DNA of 64,000 nucleotides from Chromatiales bacterium (GTDB taxonomy: Bacteria; Pseudomonadota; Gammaproteobacteria; Steroidobacterales; GCA-2729495): positions 3,299,948-3,363,947 of the forward strand of contig CP070671.1 in the NCBI GenBank assembly GCA_020351875.1, written 5' to 3'. The notes under the pieces were generated by a model. It had not been told where the DNA came from. It did no database searches and saw only the letters and a list, made by a program, of their open reading frames with translations. Both the position numbers and the translations under genes were made by a program. Shown here one piece after another: positions 1 through 7,488 of the stretch (within the stretch, counting starts at the first letter, position 1; every line of letters begins with the position of its first letter).

Positions 1-507
1 AAGCTGCGCGCTGACGCGAACGAATTCCACCAGTTCAGCGTAGGCCTCCTCGGCCTCTGTCAGGGTTTCTTCCGCGCCCAGGGTCGCGCGACTGATCTCG
101 CTGAAGTCGCGAATAATTTCGCCGGTAACGCCCGTTTCCAGGGATTCGGGTGTTGCCGCGCCCTGGCTCAGCCCGTGCATGAATCCCTGGCACCACAAGC
201 CCAGTGCACTGGCGCGCGAGTCTACCGGCGTCTCGTCATCCGGCAGCAGCAGGGCCAGACTCATGTCACCCAGGTCGAGAGCCTCCAGCGTGCTGGCGGC
301 AACGGCCGCCAGGGTCTGTGCCGCAGTTTCGCGGGCCGCCGCGTCACCGTGGCAATCCTGCAGGGATTCCGCCACCCACGGCGGGCCGGCCTCGACGCCC
401 AACAGGCAGGCGAGACCGCACAGCTGGCCGTGCAGCTCGGCGGCCTCCCCGAGGGCTCCGGCATGGCTCAGCGCCTCGGTCATGGCTAGATAATGGCTTG
501 CTGGCAT
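1..507 (-). CDS. ygfB: UPF0149 family protein YgfB (3' end cut by window edge)
   Basis: 169 codons are visible and the C-terminus runs off the left edge. The family is a small soluble alpha-helical protein of uncertain role, found beside zapA and pepP/ubiH in gammaproteobacteria. Family marks seen here are an N-terminal ELHGQLCGL segment, the WCQGFMHGL motif near residue 112, and an acidic DFSEIS stretch followed by EEAYAELVEFVR. The ATG at 507 was chosen over the in-frame ATG at 483 because it restores the usual Tyr-Leu lead-in before the EL-HG motif. It is divergent from the ZapB-like/zapA pair. YgfB has been linked to regulation of ampDh3 in Pseudomonas; whether that applies here cannot be told. 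Confidence 0.9.
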   Translation of the reverse strand, partial: MPASHYLAMTEALSHAGALGEAAELHGQLCGLACLLGVEAGPPWVAESLQDCHGDAAARETAAQTLAAVAASTLEALDLGDMSLALLLPDDETPVDSRASALGLWCQGFMHGLSQGAATPESLETGVTGEIIRDFSEISRATLGAEETLTEAEEAYAELVEFVRVSAQL

Positions 508-550
508 GGTGGGGCGGCTATGCTAGCACCGCGGTGCCTGGGCCGTTAAA

Positions 551-579
551 TTGACCGGGGAGCCCTGCACACCTATATT
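551..579 (+). promoter_or_regulatory. Sigma-70 type promoter of the ZapB-like/zapA pair
   Basis: TTGACC (551-556) and TATATT (574-579) are separated by exactly 17 nt. Six bases separate the -10 box from the ATG at 586, so a standard start point would fall on or next to the A of the start codon. There is no Shine-Dalgarno sequence. The transcript may therefore be leaderless. Confidence 0.65.
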
Positions 580-585
580 TTTGAT

Positions 586-816
586 ATGGCAGATACACCA
601 GAACAAAATTTCCTCAAAGAGCTGCAGAGGCTCGAACGCCGTCTCGACGAGCTGGTGGTCATTACCAACCAGCTCAAGGATGAGAATCGGTCCCTGAAAC
701 AGCGCCAGGACAACCTGATTGCCGAGCGCGCCAACCTGCTGCAGAAGAATGAGCAGGTGCGGGCGCGGGTCGAGGCCATGATCGTTCGCCTGAAAGCCAT
801 GGAGCACAGCTCATGA
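586..816 (+). CDS. ZapB-like coiled-coil protein (TIGR02449-type)
   Basis: 76-residue protein predicted to be one continuous coiled coil: heptads of Leu/Val/Ile run from about residue 9 to 70 with alternating charged residues and no Pro or Gly. It matches the small conserved proteins encoded directly upstream of zapA in many gammaproteobacteria. By size and composition it resembles the cell-division factor ZapB. Its stop overlaps the zapA start (ATGA at 813-816), so the two are translationally coupled. A role with ZapA at the FtsZ ring is inferred from context. Confidence 0.85.
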   Translation: MADTPEQNFLKELQRLERRLDELVVITNQLKDENRSLKQRQDNLIAERANLLQKNEQVRARVEAMIVRLKAMEHSS

Positions 817-1127
817 CGGAGATGTACGCCCACGTGAACGTGAAGATCCTGGAGAAGGAATACCAGTTCTCGTGCCCCGCAGATGAACGCAAGTCACTGC
901 TGGAATCAGCGGAAATCCTGAACGCCAAAATGCGCGAGATCCGGGATGGCGGCAAGGTCGTGGGGCTGGATCGCATCGCGGTGATGGCGGCCCTGAACAT
1001 GGCTCACGACCTGCTGGCCGCGCACAGCCGGGGCGAGGTCATCGAGTCCGGTGCGAAGGGCAAGATCATCGAGATGCGCGAACGGGTGGAGTCAGCCCTG
1101 CAGCAAGGCCGCCAGCTCGAGCTCTGA
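813..1127 (+). CDS. zapA: Cell division protein ZapA
   Basis: 104 residues, the usual ZapA length. The N-terminal half carries the ZapA fold (VNVKILEKEYQFSCP, about residues 8-22, then a helix with LLESAEILNAKM), and the C-terminal half is a coiled coil used for dimer and tetramer formation. ZapA bundles FtsZ filaments and stabilises the Z ring. An alternative in-frame ATG lies two codons downstream at 822; 813 gives the ATGA overlap with the ZapB-like gene. It is followed by a perfect 8-bp hairpin (1154-1161/1165-1172) and then by the 6S RNA promoter, the standard gammaproteobacterial order zapA-ssrS-fau. Confidence 0.95.
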   Translation: MTEMYAHVNVKILEKEYQFSCPADERKSLLESAEILNAKMREIRDGGKVVGLDRIAVMAALNMAHDLLAAHSRGEVIESGAKGKIIEMRERVESALQQGRQLEL

Positions 1128-1185
1128 TAGACCCGGCGTTTCCCGGACGAGACGCAGTCGGAATCCGACTGCTCCCCGGAGACGA

Positions 1186-1191
1186 TATAAT
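1186..1191 (+). promoter_or_regulatory. -10 box of the 6S RNA promoter
   Basis: A perfect TATAAT lies 7 nt before position 1199, the predicted 6S RNA 5' end. Just upstream is a perfect hairpin, GCAGTCGG (1154-1161) / CCGACTGC (1165-1172). No good -35 hexamer is seen at 16-18 nt. Confidence 0.6.
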
Positions 1192-1198
1192 CCCTACA

Positions 1199-1384
1199 GG
1201 TTCCTCCTGCAGTGTTCGAGGCGGGTCTAAGTCTTTCGACCCTAAATCATGACCTTGGGGTCGTCGTCTGTAGACAGTTTTGTGCAGATCCGCCGCGAGC
1301 GGAAAGCCTGCGCTGTCACGGCTGACCCCACCTATCGCTCTGGTTCGAGAGCGATGATTCGTCACGGCACAGGCGGGAGGAACC
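1199..1384 (+). ncRNA. ssrS: 6S RNA
   Basis: 6S RNA is the RNA polymerase sigma-70 holoenzyme decoy. Identification rests on position (between zapA and fau), length (about 186 nt) and structure. The 5' end GGTTCCTCCTGC (1199-1210) pairs with the 3' end GCGGGAGGAACC (1373-1384) over 12 bp including one wobble. The conserved GTGTTCG follows the first stem at 1213-1219. The interior has the long interrupted helix and open central region expected of the open-complex mimic. It ends 28 nt before the fau ATG, so 6S RNA and fau are probably made as one transcript and processed, as in E. coli. Confidence 0.9.
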
Positions 1385-1412
1385 GCCTCCCCCCCAGCCC
1401 AGGAACCGGCAC

Positions 1413-1988
1413 ATGAACCGGCGGGAATTGCGCCAGCAACTGGTTGCCGCGCGCAAAGGCATTGCACCAGGCGCGGCCCACCGGGCAGGTCTGCAAGCGT
1501 CACAACAAGCCTGGAAGCTGCAGATTTTGCAGCGTGCAACGCGCATTGCAGCGTACTTCCCCATGGGTGGCGAACTCGACTGTCGCGCGTTGATCGAACA
1601 AGCCTGGGCCCGCGGACGCGACGTGTACCTGCCGATACTGCACGGCAATCGCTTGCGATTCCGGCCCTATACTGCCGCAACTCGAGTGGCGCCGAATCGC
1701 TTTCGAATTCCCGAGCCGGTTAGCGGCGCAGAACTGCCAGCGACCGCGATGGATGTCGCAATTACACCACTTGTGGGCTTCGATTCCGCAGGTAACCGCC
1801 TGGGCATGGGCGGTGGCTTCTACGACCGGAGCTTCCACTTCCTCCTGCAAAGAACACGCTGGCGTCACCCGCGCCTCGTTGGCCTCGCATACGACCTGCA
1901 ACGCTTAACCAAAATAGACAGGCAACCCTGGGACGTGCCACTCGACGCCGTGGTGACGGAGTCCGCGAACTACATTTTTGCCGTTTGA
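1413..1988 (+). CDS. fau: 5-formyltetrahydrofolate cyclo-ligase
   Basis: 191 residues. The enzyme converts 5-formyl-THF and ATP to 5,10-methenyl-THF, salvaging a folate by-product that inhibits folate enzymes. Seen: the N-terminal basic RRELRQQL helix, the substrate-pocket region around AAYFPMGGELDC (47-58), and the glycine-rich ATP/Mg signature GMGGGFYDR at 131-139. It lies immediately after 6S RNA, the conserved ygfA/fau position; in E. coli the pair is co-transcribed and linked to stationary phase and persistence. Confidence 0.95.
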   Translation: MNRRELRQQLVAARKGIAPGAAHRAGLQASQQAWKLQILQRATRIAAYFPMGGELDCRALIEQAWARGRDVYLPILHGNRLRFRPYTAATRVAPNRFRIPEPVSGAELPATAMDVAITPLVGFDSAGNRLGMGGGFYDRSFHFLLQRTRWRHPRLVGLAYDLQRLTKIDRQPWDVPLDAVVTESANYIFAV

Positions 1989-2044
1989 AGGGCTGATTCA
2001 GCCGATTCTTGATGGACGGAAGCGATAACGGCGTCACCCTTGAT

Positions 2045-2072
2045 TTGCTGGTATTTTTAACCACTTTATATA
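2045..2072 (+). promoter_or_regulatory. Possible promoter of the Lys/Arg repeat gene
   Basis: TTGCTG (2045-2050) and TATATA (2067-2072) are 16 nt apart. TATACT at 2071-2076 is an alternative -10. The A/T-rich stretch contrasts with the GC-rich surroundings. GGAG at 2099-2102 is the ribosome binding site for the ATG at 2109. Confidence 0.45.
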
Positions 2073-2108
2073 TACTCGGCGACGGTTATCCCCGACACGG
2101 AGACTGAA

Positions 2109-2531
2109 ATGGCTGTTAGGAAGAAGACGACGCGCAAGAAGGCTTCCCGTAAAAAGGTAGCCAAGCGCAAGACTGCTAAGCGGAAGACGACTAAGCGGAA
2201 GACCGCTAAGCGTAAAACCGCTAAGCGGAAGACGACCAAGCGTAAGACCAAGAAAAAGGCCAAGCGCAAGACGAAGCGCAAGGTAGCCAAGCGTAAGACG
2301 AAGCGTAAGACCAAGAAGAAAGCCAAGCGCAAGACGAAGCGCAAGGTAGCCAAGCGTAAGACGAAGCGTAAGACGAAGCGTAAGACCAAGAAGAAAGCCA
2401 AGCGCAAGACGAAGCGCAAGGTAGCCAAGCGTAAGACGAAGCGTAAGACCAAGAAGAAAGCCAAGCGCAAGACGAAGCGCAAGGTAGCCAAGCGCAAGAC
2501 CAGCAGGCGCAAGGTGTCCAAGAAGAGGTAG
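2109..2531 (+). CDS. Histone H1-like Lys/Arg repeat protein
   Basis: 140 residues built from only seven amino-acid types (M, A, V, R, K, T, S), with no acidic, aromatic or polar amide residue. The body is a string of KRKT, KRKV and KKKA units; residues from about 52 onward form 21-residue repeats. Such extreme basic, low-complexity proteins (AlgP of Pseudomonas, BpH1 of Bordetella, H1-like Hc proteins) bind DNA nonspecifically and compact the nucleoid, or bind rRNA. A nucleic-acid binding role is inferred from composition. A promoter, a Shine-Dalgarno sequence (GGAG) and a strong terminator flank it, so it is a free-standing real gene. Confidence 0.8.
   Translation: MAVRKKTTRKKASRKKVAKRKTAKRKTTKRKTAKRKTAKRKTTKRKTKKKAKRKTKRKVAKRKTKRKTKKKAKRKTKRKVAKRKTKRKTKRKTKKKAKRKTKRKVAKRKTKRKTKKKAKRKTKRKVAKRKTSRRKVSKKR
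2262..2501 (+). repeat. Coding tandem repeat of 63 bp units
   Basis: Units start at 2262, 2325, 2400 and 2463, with spacings of 63, 75 and 63 bp. The 75-bp unit contains one extra 12-bp KRKT block, and the last unit is partial. Copies are almost identical at the DNA level, including codon choice (alternating AAGCGC and AAGCGT). This points to recent duplication or gene conversion rather than protein-level convergence. Confidence 0.9.
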
Positions 2532-2576
2532 ACCGTGAGCGCCGGGCCTCGAAATGCGGGGCCCGGCACTCCCAGG

Positions 2577-2606
2577 AAAATGCCCGCCACTGGCGGGCAT
2601 TTTTTT
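2577..2606 (+). terminator. Rho-independent terminator after the Lys/Arg repeat gene
   Basis: The stem ATGCCCGCC / GGCGGGCAT has loop ACT and is followed by seven Ts. A second, more stable GC hairpin (GCCGGGCC / GGCCCGGC) lies just upstream at about 2541-2566. Confidence 0.92.
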
Positions 2607-2643
2607 ATGGGACGCCGGCACGGGGACCCAGGCCGCAGGCCGG

Positions 2644-2649
2644 TATAAT
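2644..2649 (+). promoter_or_regulatory. -10 box of rpiA
   Basis: A perfect TATAAT followed by a GC-rich stretch. The predicted start is near 2656, giving a leader of about 33 nt before the ATG at 2689. The -35 region is poor. Confidence 0.5.
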
Positions 2650-2688
2650 CGGCGCCGCCCGGGCAGGGGGCATGACGCGGGGCAGCAA

Positions 2689-3351
2689 ATGGACCAGAAC
2701 GAGAAGAAGCGCTTGGCCGCGGAGGCGGCGCTGGAGTTCATCGGCCCCGGGACCCGCCTGGGGGTCGGCACCGGATCCACCGTCAATTTCCTGATCGACG
2801 CGCTACCCCGGGTAGCGAAGGATATCGAGGTCTTCGTCGCCAGCTCAGTGGCCACCGAAAGGCGGTTGCGGGCTGCCGGATTCGAGGTAGCGGAACTGTC
2901 GGAAGCCGGTGAGCTCGATCTCTATATAGACGGCGCCGACGAGGTGAACAAGCAGTTCCACCTGATCAAGGGCGGCGGCGGCGCCCTGACCCGTGAGAAG
3001 GTCCTGGCCAGTGCCGCCCGGCGCTTCGTTTGCATTGTCGACGAGTCGAAGCGCGTGGGGGTCCTGGGCGGCTTTCCACTGCCCGTCGAGGTGATACCGA
3101 TGGCCCAGGCCTATGTGGCCCGACAATTCGTCAAGGTGCGTGGCCAACCCATCCTGCGGAAAGATTTCGTCACGGATAACGGCAACGCGATTATCGATGT
3201 CCACGATCTCAACATCACCAACCCGCCGGAGATGGAACAGCGCTTCAACCAGGTACCGGGCATCGTGACCGTGGGCATCTTTGCGCAGCGGCCGGCGGAC
3301 ATACTGCTGATCGCCGGGGACAGCGGGGTCGACAGGCGCGATCGAGGTTAG
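2689..3351 (+). CDS. rpiA: Ribose-5-phosphate isomerase A
   Basis: 220 residues (E. coli 219). Interconverts ribose-5-phosphate and ribulose-5-phosphate in the non-oxidative pentose phosphate pathway. The phosphate loop GTGST is at 27-31, the DGADE motif (D81, D84) at 81-85, and the KGGGGALTREK segment holds K94 and the general base E103; these match the E. coli numbering. The ATG at 2689 was chosen because it starts the conserved N-terminal helix and follows the -10 box. The upstream reading frame has no homologous sequence. Rpe, which acts on the same substrate, is encoded 2.6 kb away. Confidence 0.97.
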   Translation: MDQNEKKRLAAEAALEFIGPGTRLGVGTGSTVNFLIDALPRVAKDIEVFVASSVATERRLRAAGFEVAELSEAGELDLYIDGADEVNKQFHLIKGGGGALTREKVLASAARRFVCIVDESKRVGVLGGFPLPVEVIPMAQAYVARQFVKVRGQPILRKDFVTDNGNAIIDVHDLNITNPPEMEQRFNQVPGIVTVGIFAQRPADILLIAGDSGVDRRDRG

Positions 3352-3385
3352 TGGAATAAAGCTCCAACAAGGTTTCTTGCAGCCC

Positions 3386-3415
3386 AAAAAAAACCCGCCA
3401 TTGGCGGGTTTTCTT
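3386..3415. terminator. Bidirectional terminator between rpiA and tRNA-Gln
   Basis: The hairpin AACCCGCC-ATT-GGCGGGTT has eight As on the left and TTTTCTT on the right. Read on the minus strand it is a strong terminator (eight Us) for the rplM-rpsI-tRNA transcript. Read on the plus strand it ends rpiA. Confidence 0.9.
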
Positions 3416-3420
3416 ATGGG

Positions 3421-3494
3421 TGGCTGGGGGACCAGGATTCGAACCTGGATTGACGGAGTCAGAGTCCGTAGTCCTACCATTAGACGATCCCCCA
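3421..3494 (-). tRNA. tRNA-Gln (anticodon CUG)
   Basis: 74 nt with encoded CCA. On the minus strand the acceptor is TGGGGGA paired with TCCCCCA, with discriminator G. The anticodon stem ACGGA/TCCGT encloses the loop CTCTGAC, giving anticodon CTG. The T arm contains GGTTCGAATCC. The weak U1-A72 pair is typical of tRNA-Gln. The gene begins 17 nt after the rpsI stop, leaving no room for a promoter, so it is probably read as the last unit of the rplM-rpsI transcript. Confidence 0.96.
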
Positions 3495-3511
3495 GGGGAT
3501 CGTGTCGCGGC

Positions 3512-3904
3512 TCAGCGCTTGGAGTACTGGGTGGCTCGACGGGCTTTGCGCAGGCCCACTTTCTTGCGTTCCACTTCACGCGCATCGCGCGTCACGTAGC
3601 CGGCCTTCCGCAGCGGGGAGCGCAGACTCTCGTCGTAGGCGATCAGCGCACGAGTCAGGCCGTGCCGGATCGCGCCTGCCTGGCCGGTCATGCCACCACC
3701 CTCGACGTTCACCTGCACGTCGAACTTGCCGACGTTATCCGTCAGTTCGAGAGGTTGGCGGACGATCATCCGGGCCGTCTTCCGACCAAAGAAGCGATCC
3801 AGCTCCTTGTCGTTGACCGTGATCTGGCCAGTGCCGGGGCGCACAAATACCCGGGCGGTGGAGGTCTTCCTGCGGCCGGTGCCGTAATAAAATTCTGTAG
3901 ACAT
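3512..3904 (-). CDS. rpsI: 30S ribosomal protein S9
   Basis: 130 residues, identical in length to E. coli S9. Starts at the ATG before [18 protein letters not shown]; an upstream in-frame ATG at 3925 lacks family sequence. The C-terminal tail [14 protein letters not shown] reaches the P-site tRNA, the terminal SKR being the conserved contact with the anticodon loop. It is the second gene after rplM, 17 nt downstream, and is followed by tRNA-Gln. Confidence 0.97.
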   Translation of the reverse strand: MSTEFYYGTGRRKTSTARVFVRPGTGQITVNDKELDRFFGRKTARMIVRQPLELTDNVGKFDVQVNVEGGGMTGQAGAIRHGLTRALIAYDESLRSPLRKAGYVTRDAREVERKKVGLRKARRATQYSKR

Positions 3905-3921
3905 GCCTGTCTGGGCCTCGA

Positions 3922-4350
3922 TCAAATTTCCAGGGGTTGTGGCTGCTGGGCCGTGTGCTGATGCTCGGCGCCCGGATAGACCTTGAGCTTCTTCAGCATC
4001 GCCGCACCGAGTTTGTTTTTCGGCAACATGCCCTTCACCGCATTGATCAGCACCCGCTCCGGGTGCTCTTCCAGCATCGTGCCCAGGCTTATCGACTTCA
4101 GGTTGCCGATATAGCCGGTGTGATGATGGTAGATCTTGTCGTTCAGCTTGTTGCCGGTGACGCGAATCTGCTTTGCATTCACCACGACAATATAGTCACC
4201 CGTGTCCACGTGCGGCGTGTACTCGGGCTTGTGCTTGCCCCGCAGACGGGTGGCAATTGCGGTTGCCAGCCGGCCGAGCGTGCGGCCGTTGGCGTCCACG
4301 ACATACCAGTCGCGGCGTACCTCGTGGGGCTTTGCCGAAAACGTAGCCAT
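3922..4350 (-). CDS. rplM: 50S ribosomal protein L13
   Basis: 142 residues, as in E. coli. Starts at [20 protein letters not shown]. The central signature region ([29 protein letters not shown]) is intact. L13 is an early 50S assembly protein. In E. coli it represses its own operon with S9. First gene of the rplM-rpsI pair, with a near-consensus promoter 53 nt upstream of the start. Confidence 0.97.
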   Translation of the reverse strand: MATFSAKPHEVRRDWYVVDANGRTLGRLATAIATRLRGKHKPEYTPHVDTGDYIVVVNAKQIRVTGNKLNDKIYHHHTGYIGNLKSISLGTMLEEHPERVLINAVKGMLPKNKLGAAMLKKLKVYPGAEHQHTAQQPQPLEI

Positions 4351-4402
4351 ATTCAAATATGAACCTGAGGGGGCCGGATGGGCCCGCGACGAAAGGGGCG
4401 CG

Positions 4403-4431
4403 ATTTTACGGGCCGAACCCGCCTTTTTCAA
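4403..4431 (-). promoter_or_regulatory. Promoter of rplM-rpsI(-tRNA-Gln)
   Basis: On the minus strand TTGAAA (4431-4426) and TAAAAT (4408-4403) are separated by 17 nt. This is one of the best sigma-70 promoters in the window. The predicted leader is about 46 nt. Confidence 0.8.
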
Positions 4432-4475
4432 TGGATCTGGCTGCCCGCGGTGGCCTGAAACCGGCCCGTGACCCC

Positions 4476-4481
4476 TATAAT
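4476..4481 (+). promoter_or_regulatory. -10 box of coq7, placed for a leaderless mRNA
   Basis: A perfect TATAAT ends 6 nt before the coq7 ATG at 4488, the same spacing as at the ZapB-like gene. No Shine-Dalgarno sequence precedes the ATG. Confidence 0.5.
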
Positions 4482-4487
4482 CCGCCC

Positions 4488-5129
4488 ATGGCCACCCCGG
4501 GATCTGACCTGCTGGACCGCCTGATTGGCGAACTGGACACCGCCCTGCGCGTGGTCAGTGGCCCGGCCCGGGGCGCCACGCCGAACCCGGCGGAAGGGAT
4601 GCCGGAGCCCGAACTGAGCCCCGCGGAGCGGCGCCGGTCAGCGGCCCTGATGCGCGTGAACCACGCCGGGGAGATTGCCGCGCAGGCCCTGTACCGGGGC
4701 CAGGCGGCTGTCGCGCGGGACCCGGCGCAGCGTGATGCGCTGCTGCACGCCGGCCAGGAGGAATATGAACACCTGGCCTGGTGCGAGACGCGGGTCCACC
4801 AGCTCGGCGAGCGCACCAGCGTGCTGGCCCCGGTGTGGTACGCGGGCTCCTTCGCGATCGGTGCCCTTGCCGGCCTGGCCGGCGACCGGCTCAGTCTCGG
4901 TTTTCTCGCGGAAACCGAACGGCAGGTGACCGATCACCTGGGCAGCCATCTGCAGCGTCTGCCCGCGGCGGATGCGCCCAGCCGCCGGATCGTCGCCGCG
5001 ATGCAGGAAGAAGAAATCGCCCATGGCGAAGAGGCCCGGGCGCGGGGAGGGACCGATTTGCCGGCGCCCATGCGCGGCCTGATGCGCGCAACAGCCAGGA
5101 TCATGACCACCCTCGCCCACCGGATCTGA
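4488..5129 (+). CDS. coq7: Coq7-type demethoxyubiquinone hydroxylase
   Basis: 213 residues. Di-iron monooxygenase that hydroxylates 2-polyprenyl-3-methyl-6-methoxy-1,4-benzoquinol in ubiquinone biosynthesis, replacing the flavoprotein UbiF of E. coli. Ligands of the two ferritin-like half-sites are visible: E62 (NHAGEIAAQ), E92-x-x-H95, an acidic residue near 142-144 (AETE) and E176-x-x-H179. The middle hydrophobic segment (about 117-139) matches the membrane-facing helix of Coq7. The start is set by family length and the adjacent -10 box. Divergent from rplM. Confidence 0.95.
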   Translation: MATPGSDLLDRLIGELDTALRVVSGPARGATPNPAEGMPEPELSPAERRRSAALMRVNHAGEIAAQALYRGQAAVARDPAQRDALLHAGQEEYEHLAWCETRVHQLGERTSVLAPVWYAGSFAIGALAGLAGDRLSLGFLAETERQVTDHLGSHLQRLPAADAPSRRIVAAMQEEEIAHGEEARARGGTDLPAPMRGLMRATARIMTTLAHRI

Positions 5130-5178
5130 TCCCTGCAGGCTTTCTTTGGGACTTGTGTCACAAAACCGGCACAACGCA

Positions 5179-5207
5179 TTGAATCTTATGTTGAACGCAG
5201 GTTAAAT
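5179..5207 (+). promoter_or_regulatory. Promoter of the crp homologue
   Basis: TTGAAT (5179-5184) and TTAAAT (5202-5207) are 17 nt apart. The predicted start is near 5214, and the Shine-Dalgarno GGGGAGAG precedes the ATG at 5236. Upstream is a short perfect palindrome TTGTG-T-CACAA (5153-5163). It does not have the spacing of a CRP site. Confidence 0.6.
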
Positions 5208-5235
5208 CGGCTCCGGGTTATTGGGGAGAGACTTC

Positions 5236-5913
5236 ATGAACACCAACGGCAAGGCGTTGAGTGACATACCGGCCATCAACCGGTTTCTGACCTACTGTCG
5301 CGTGCGCACCGTACCGGCGAAGACCGTGATGATTCATGCTGGGGATACGCCCGACAGCCTGTACTACATCATCAGCGGCTCCGTCGAGGTAATGATCGAG
5401 GACGAGGACGGCAACGAAATGGTGCTGTCCTACCTGAACAAGGGACAGTTCTTCGGGGAGATGGGCCTGTTTCACGAACAGCCCGCCCGCAGCGCCTGGG
5501 TCCGTACCCGGGTCGGGTCGGAAATCGCCGAGATGACTTACACCCGGTTCCGGCAGATTGCCAGCGAAAGCCCGGGGCTCGTGTTCGAGCTCGCGACGCA
5601 GCTGGCGACCCGGCTGGATCGCACGAACCGCAAGCTCGGTGACCTGGCCTTCGTGGACGTCACCGGCCGTGTGGCCCACGCGATCATGGATCTGTGCAAC
5701 GAACCGGATGCGATGACGCACCCGGACGGCATGCAGATCAAGGTCAGCCGCCAGGAACTGAGCCGCCTGGTCGGCTGTTCTCGGGAAATGGCGGGACGGG
5801 TGCTGAAGGTCCTGGAAGAACAGGGCCTGGTGTCGGCCAGCGGCAAGACCATCGTGGTCTATAACGCCCGGCCGGAGCGCACCGTCAGCGCCACTGCAAC
5901 CGTGGCAAGCTAG
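5236..5913 (+). CDS. crp: cAMP receptor protein (Crp/Vfr)
   Basis: 225 residues. Global transcription regulator of the Crp subgroup. The N-terminal cyclic-nucleotide domain (1-130) has the phosphate-binding cassette FGEMGLF (73-79) and RSAWVR (85-90); the Arg and Ser that bind cAMP are kept, which distinguishes it from Fnr or Dnr. The long dimer helix is followed by a winged helix (about 135-210). Its recognition helix CSREMAGRVLK (181-191) keeps the Arg, Glu and Arg that read TGTGA half-sites. The C-terminal 13 residues are a tail absent from E. coli Crp. ATG 5236 follows GGGGAGAG. Convergent with rpe, 6 bp apart. Confidence 0.95.
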   Translation: MNTNGKALSDIPAINRFLTYCRVRTVPAKTVMIHAGDTPDSLYYIISGSVEVMIEDEDGNEMVLSYLNKGQFFGEMGLFHEQPARSAWVRTRVGSEIAEMTYTRFRQIASESPGLVFELATQLATRLDRTNRKLGDLAFVDVTGRVAHAIMDLCNEPDAMTHPDGMQIKVSRQELSRLVGCSREMAGRVLKVLEEQGLVSASGKTIVVYNARPERTVSATATVAS

Positions 5914-5919
5914 CGTCCG

Positions 5920-6618
5920 TTAAGACAGGCCGGCGACCGCAGCGGACGGCGCTGCGGCCGCCAGTTCTTTGCGCATGCTGGCAATCGTGGCCGCGTAATC
6001 GGCGCTGCCGAAAATTGCCGAACCCGCCACGAAAGTATCCGCACCGGCAGCAGCCACGGCGCCGATGTTGGTCGGCTTGATACCGCCGTCGACCTCCAGC
6101 CGAATGGCGCGGCCACTTGCCGTAATTCGCTCCCGCACCGCCCGCAACTTGTCCAGGCTGGACGGGATAAACGCCTGGCCGCCGAAGCCCGGGTTCACGG
6201 ACATCACCAGCACCAGGTCCAGGTCGTCCAGGACGTGATCGAGGCAGGACAGAGGCGTCGCCGGATTGAGCACCAGCCCGGGCCGGCAGCCCACTTCCCG
6301 GATCAGGGAAATGGTCCGGTGCGCATGCTCGGAAGCCTCCGGGTGAAAGCTGATCCAGCTGGCCCCGGCCGCCGCAAATTCCTCGACCAGCCGGTCCACC
6401 GGCTTGACCATCAAGTGCACGTCGATGGGCGCCTGCACCCCGTACCTGCGCAGCGCATCACAGACCAGCGGGCCAACCGTGAGGTTCGGCACATAGTGAT
6501 TGTCCATCACATCGAAGTGCACGACATCCGCACCCGCATCCAGCACCGCATCCACCTCGGCGCCGAGGCGCGCGAAGTCGGCAGACAAAACGGAGGGTGC
6601 GATCAGGAAATCGGCCAC
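5920..6618 (-). CDS. rpe: Ribulose-phosphate 3-epimerase
   Basis: 232 residues including stop-adjacent Ala-rich tail. TIM-barrel enzyme that interconverts ribulose-5-phosphate and xylulose-5-phosphate. Metal-binding and catalytic residues are visible: H34 and D36 (VHFDVMDN), H68 (DVHLM) and D177 (LEVDGGIK). The flexible loop VNPGFGGQ lies at 141-148. Starts with GTG at 6618. Forms the pentose phosphate pair with rpiA in this region. Starts about 30 nt after the djlA stop, in the same direction, so the two may be co-transcribed. Confidence 0.96.
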   Translation of the reverse strand: MADFLIAPSVLSADFARLGAEVDAVLDAGADVVHFDVMDNHYVPNLTVGPLVCDALRRYGVQAPIDVHLMVKPVDRLVEEFAAAGASWISFHPEASEHAHRTISLIREVGCRPGLVLNPATPLSCLDHVLDDLDLVLVMSVNPGFGGQAFIPSSLDKLRAVRERITASGRAIRLEVDGGIKPTNIGAVAAAGADTFVAGSAIFGSADYAATIASMRKELAAAAPSAAVAGLS

Positions 6619-6649
6619 GTTGAGATCCTCGTTGCGGACAGAAATGCTA

Positions 6650-7450
6650 TCACTTCAAGCCGCGCCGGGCCTTGATCACGTCGTAGGCCTTGCCGATCTC
6701 GCTGGTGCGCTCCTTCGCGACCTCGAGCATCGCATCGGGCAGGCCGCGGGCTGCGAGCTTGTCGGGATGATGCTGATTCATGAGCCGCCGGTATGCCAGC
6801 TTGACATCGCGATCCGTGGCATTGGGCTCCAGGCCCAGGGCCTTGTAAGCCTGGACCAGCTCGTTTTCACCCCCGGGACGCCTGACACGGCCGCGGAAGC
6901 TGCGCTGTGCGTGCAACACCGCCTCGAGTTGCGCGAGCTCCACGCGGCTCACGCCCAGGCCGCCGGCGACACGCCACAGCAACTCGCGCTCGCGTGGCTT
7001 GATGGCCCCCTTGCTCAGCCCGAGTTCCAGCTGAATCTCCAGGAATGCCCGGACCAGGTCCGGCTGATGTCCGCAGGCTCGCCGTAACGCCCGCACCTGC
7101 TCGTCGACGTCGAAGCCGCTCTGCTTGCCGCGCGTGAACAGCGCAATGGCCTGGCGCACGGCCTCCGGGGTCAGGTGCATGCGGTGCATGACCGCCCGCG
7201 CTGCCTGGATTTCCTCCTCCGAAACCCGGCCGTCGGCCTTGGCGAGGCGCCCCATTACCAGGAAGGTGGTTTCGAAGAACACCCGACGGCGTTCTTCCCC
7301 ATGCATCCCGCCACCGGCGTCCCGCAGGCGCTGCCCCGCCAGACCCCGGTCGAACTGGTGGCCCAGCAGGGCACCGACGAAGGCGCCGACGTAGCCGCCG
7401 GCCATGAAACCGAGCAGCCCGCCCCCGATTTTGCCCAGCCAGCCGTTCAA
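6650..7450 (-). CDS. djlA: DjlA-type co-chaperone (TerB + J domain)
   Basis: 266 residues. Membrane-anchored DnaJ-like partner of DnaK; in E. coli it affects Rcs envelope signalling. Order of parts: an N-terminal glycine-zipper membrane segment (about 8-30), a TerB-like helical domain (50-180), then a J domain at the C-terminus (about 199-264) with the HPD motif at 228-230. The TTG at 7450 is chosen because GGGGA precedes it by 9 nt and it gives the family's W-L-G-K opening; a GTG at 7471 is the alternative. Divergent from purC with about 80 bp between. Confidence 0.9.
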   Translation of the reverse strand: MNGWLGKIGGGLLGFMAGGYVGAFVGALLGHQFDRGLAGQRLRDAGGGMHGEERRRVFFETTFLVMGRLAKADGRVSEEEIQAARAVMHRMHLTPEAVRQAIALFTRGKQSGFDVDEQVRALRRACGHQPDLVRAFLEIQLELGLSKGAIKPRERELLWRVAGGLGVSRVELAQLEAVLHAQRSFRGRVRRPGGENELVQAYKALGLEPNATDRDVKLAYRRLMNQHHPDKLAARGLPDAMLEVAKERTSEIGKAYDVIKARRGLK

Positions 7451-7488
7451 CGAGGGCAATCCCCGTCGCACGGCCAGCGGACAGCAGC

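Noticed and set aside
2034..2855. Long minus-strand open frames opposite the Lys/Arg repeat gene, encoding Leu-rich hydrophobic repeats that resemble membrane protein
   Set aside because: They are the exact antisense of the KRKT repeats; the repeat gives open frames on both strands. The plus strand has the promoter, Shine-Dalgarno sequence and terminator in the correct order.
5153..5163. TTGTG-T-CACAA palindrome as a Crp autoregulatory site
   Set aside because: A Crp site needs TGTGA-N6-TCACA (16 bp). Here the half-sites are only 1 nt apart, so it is at best a different operator.
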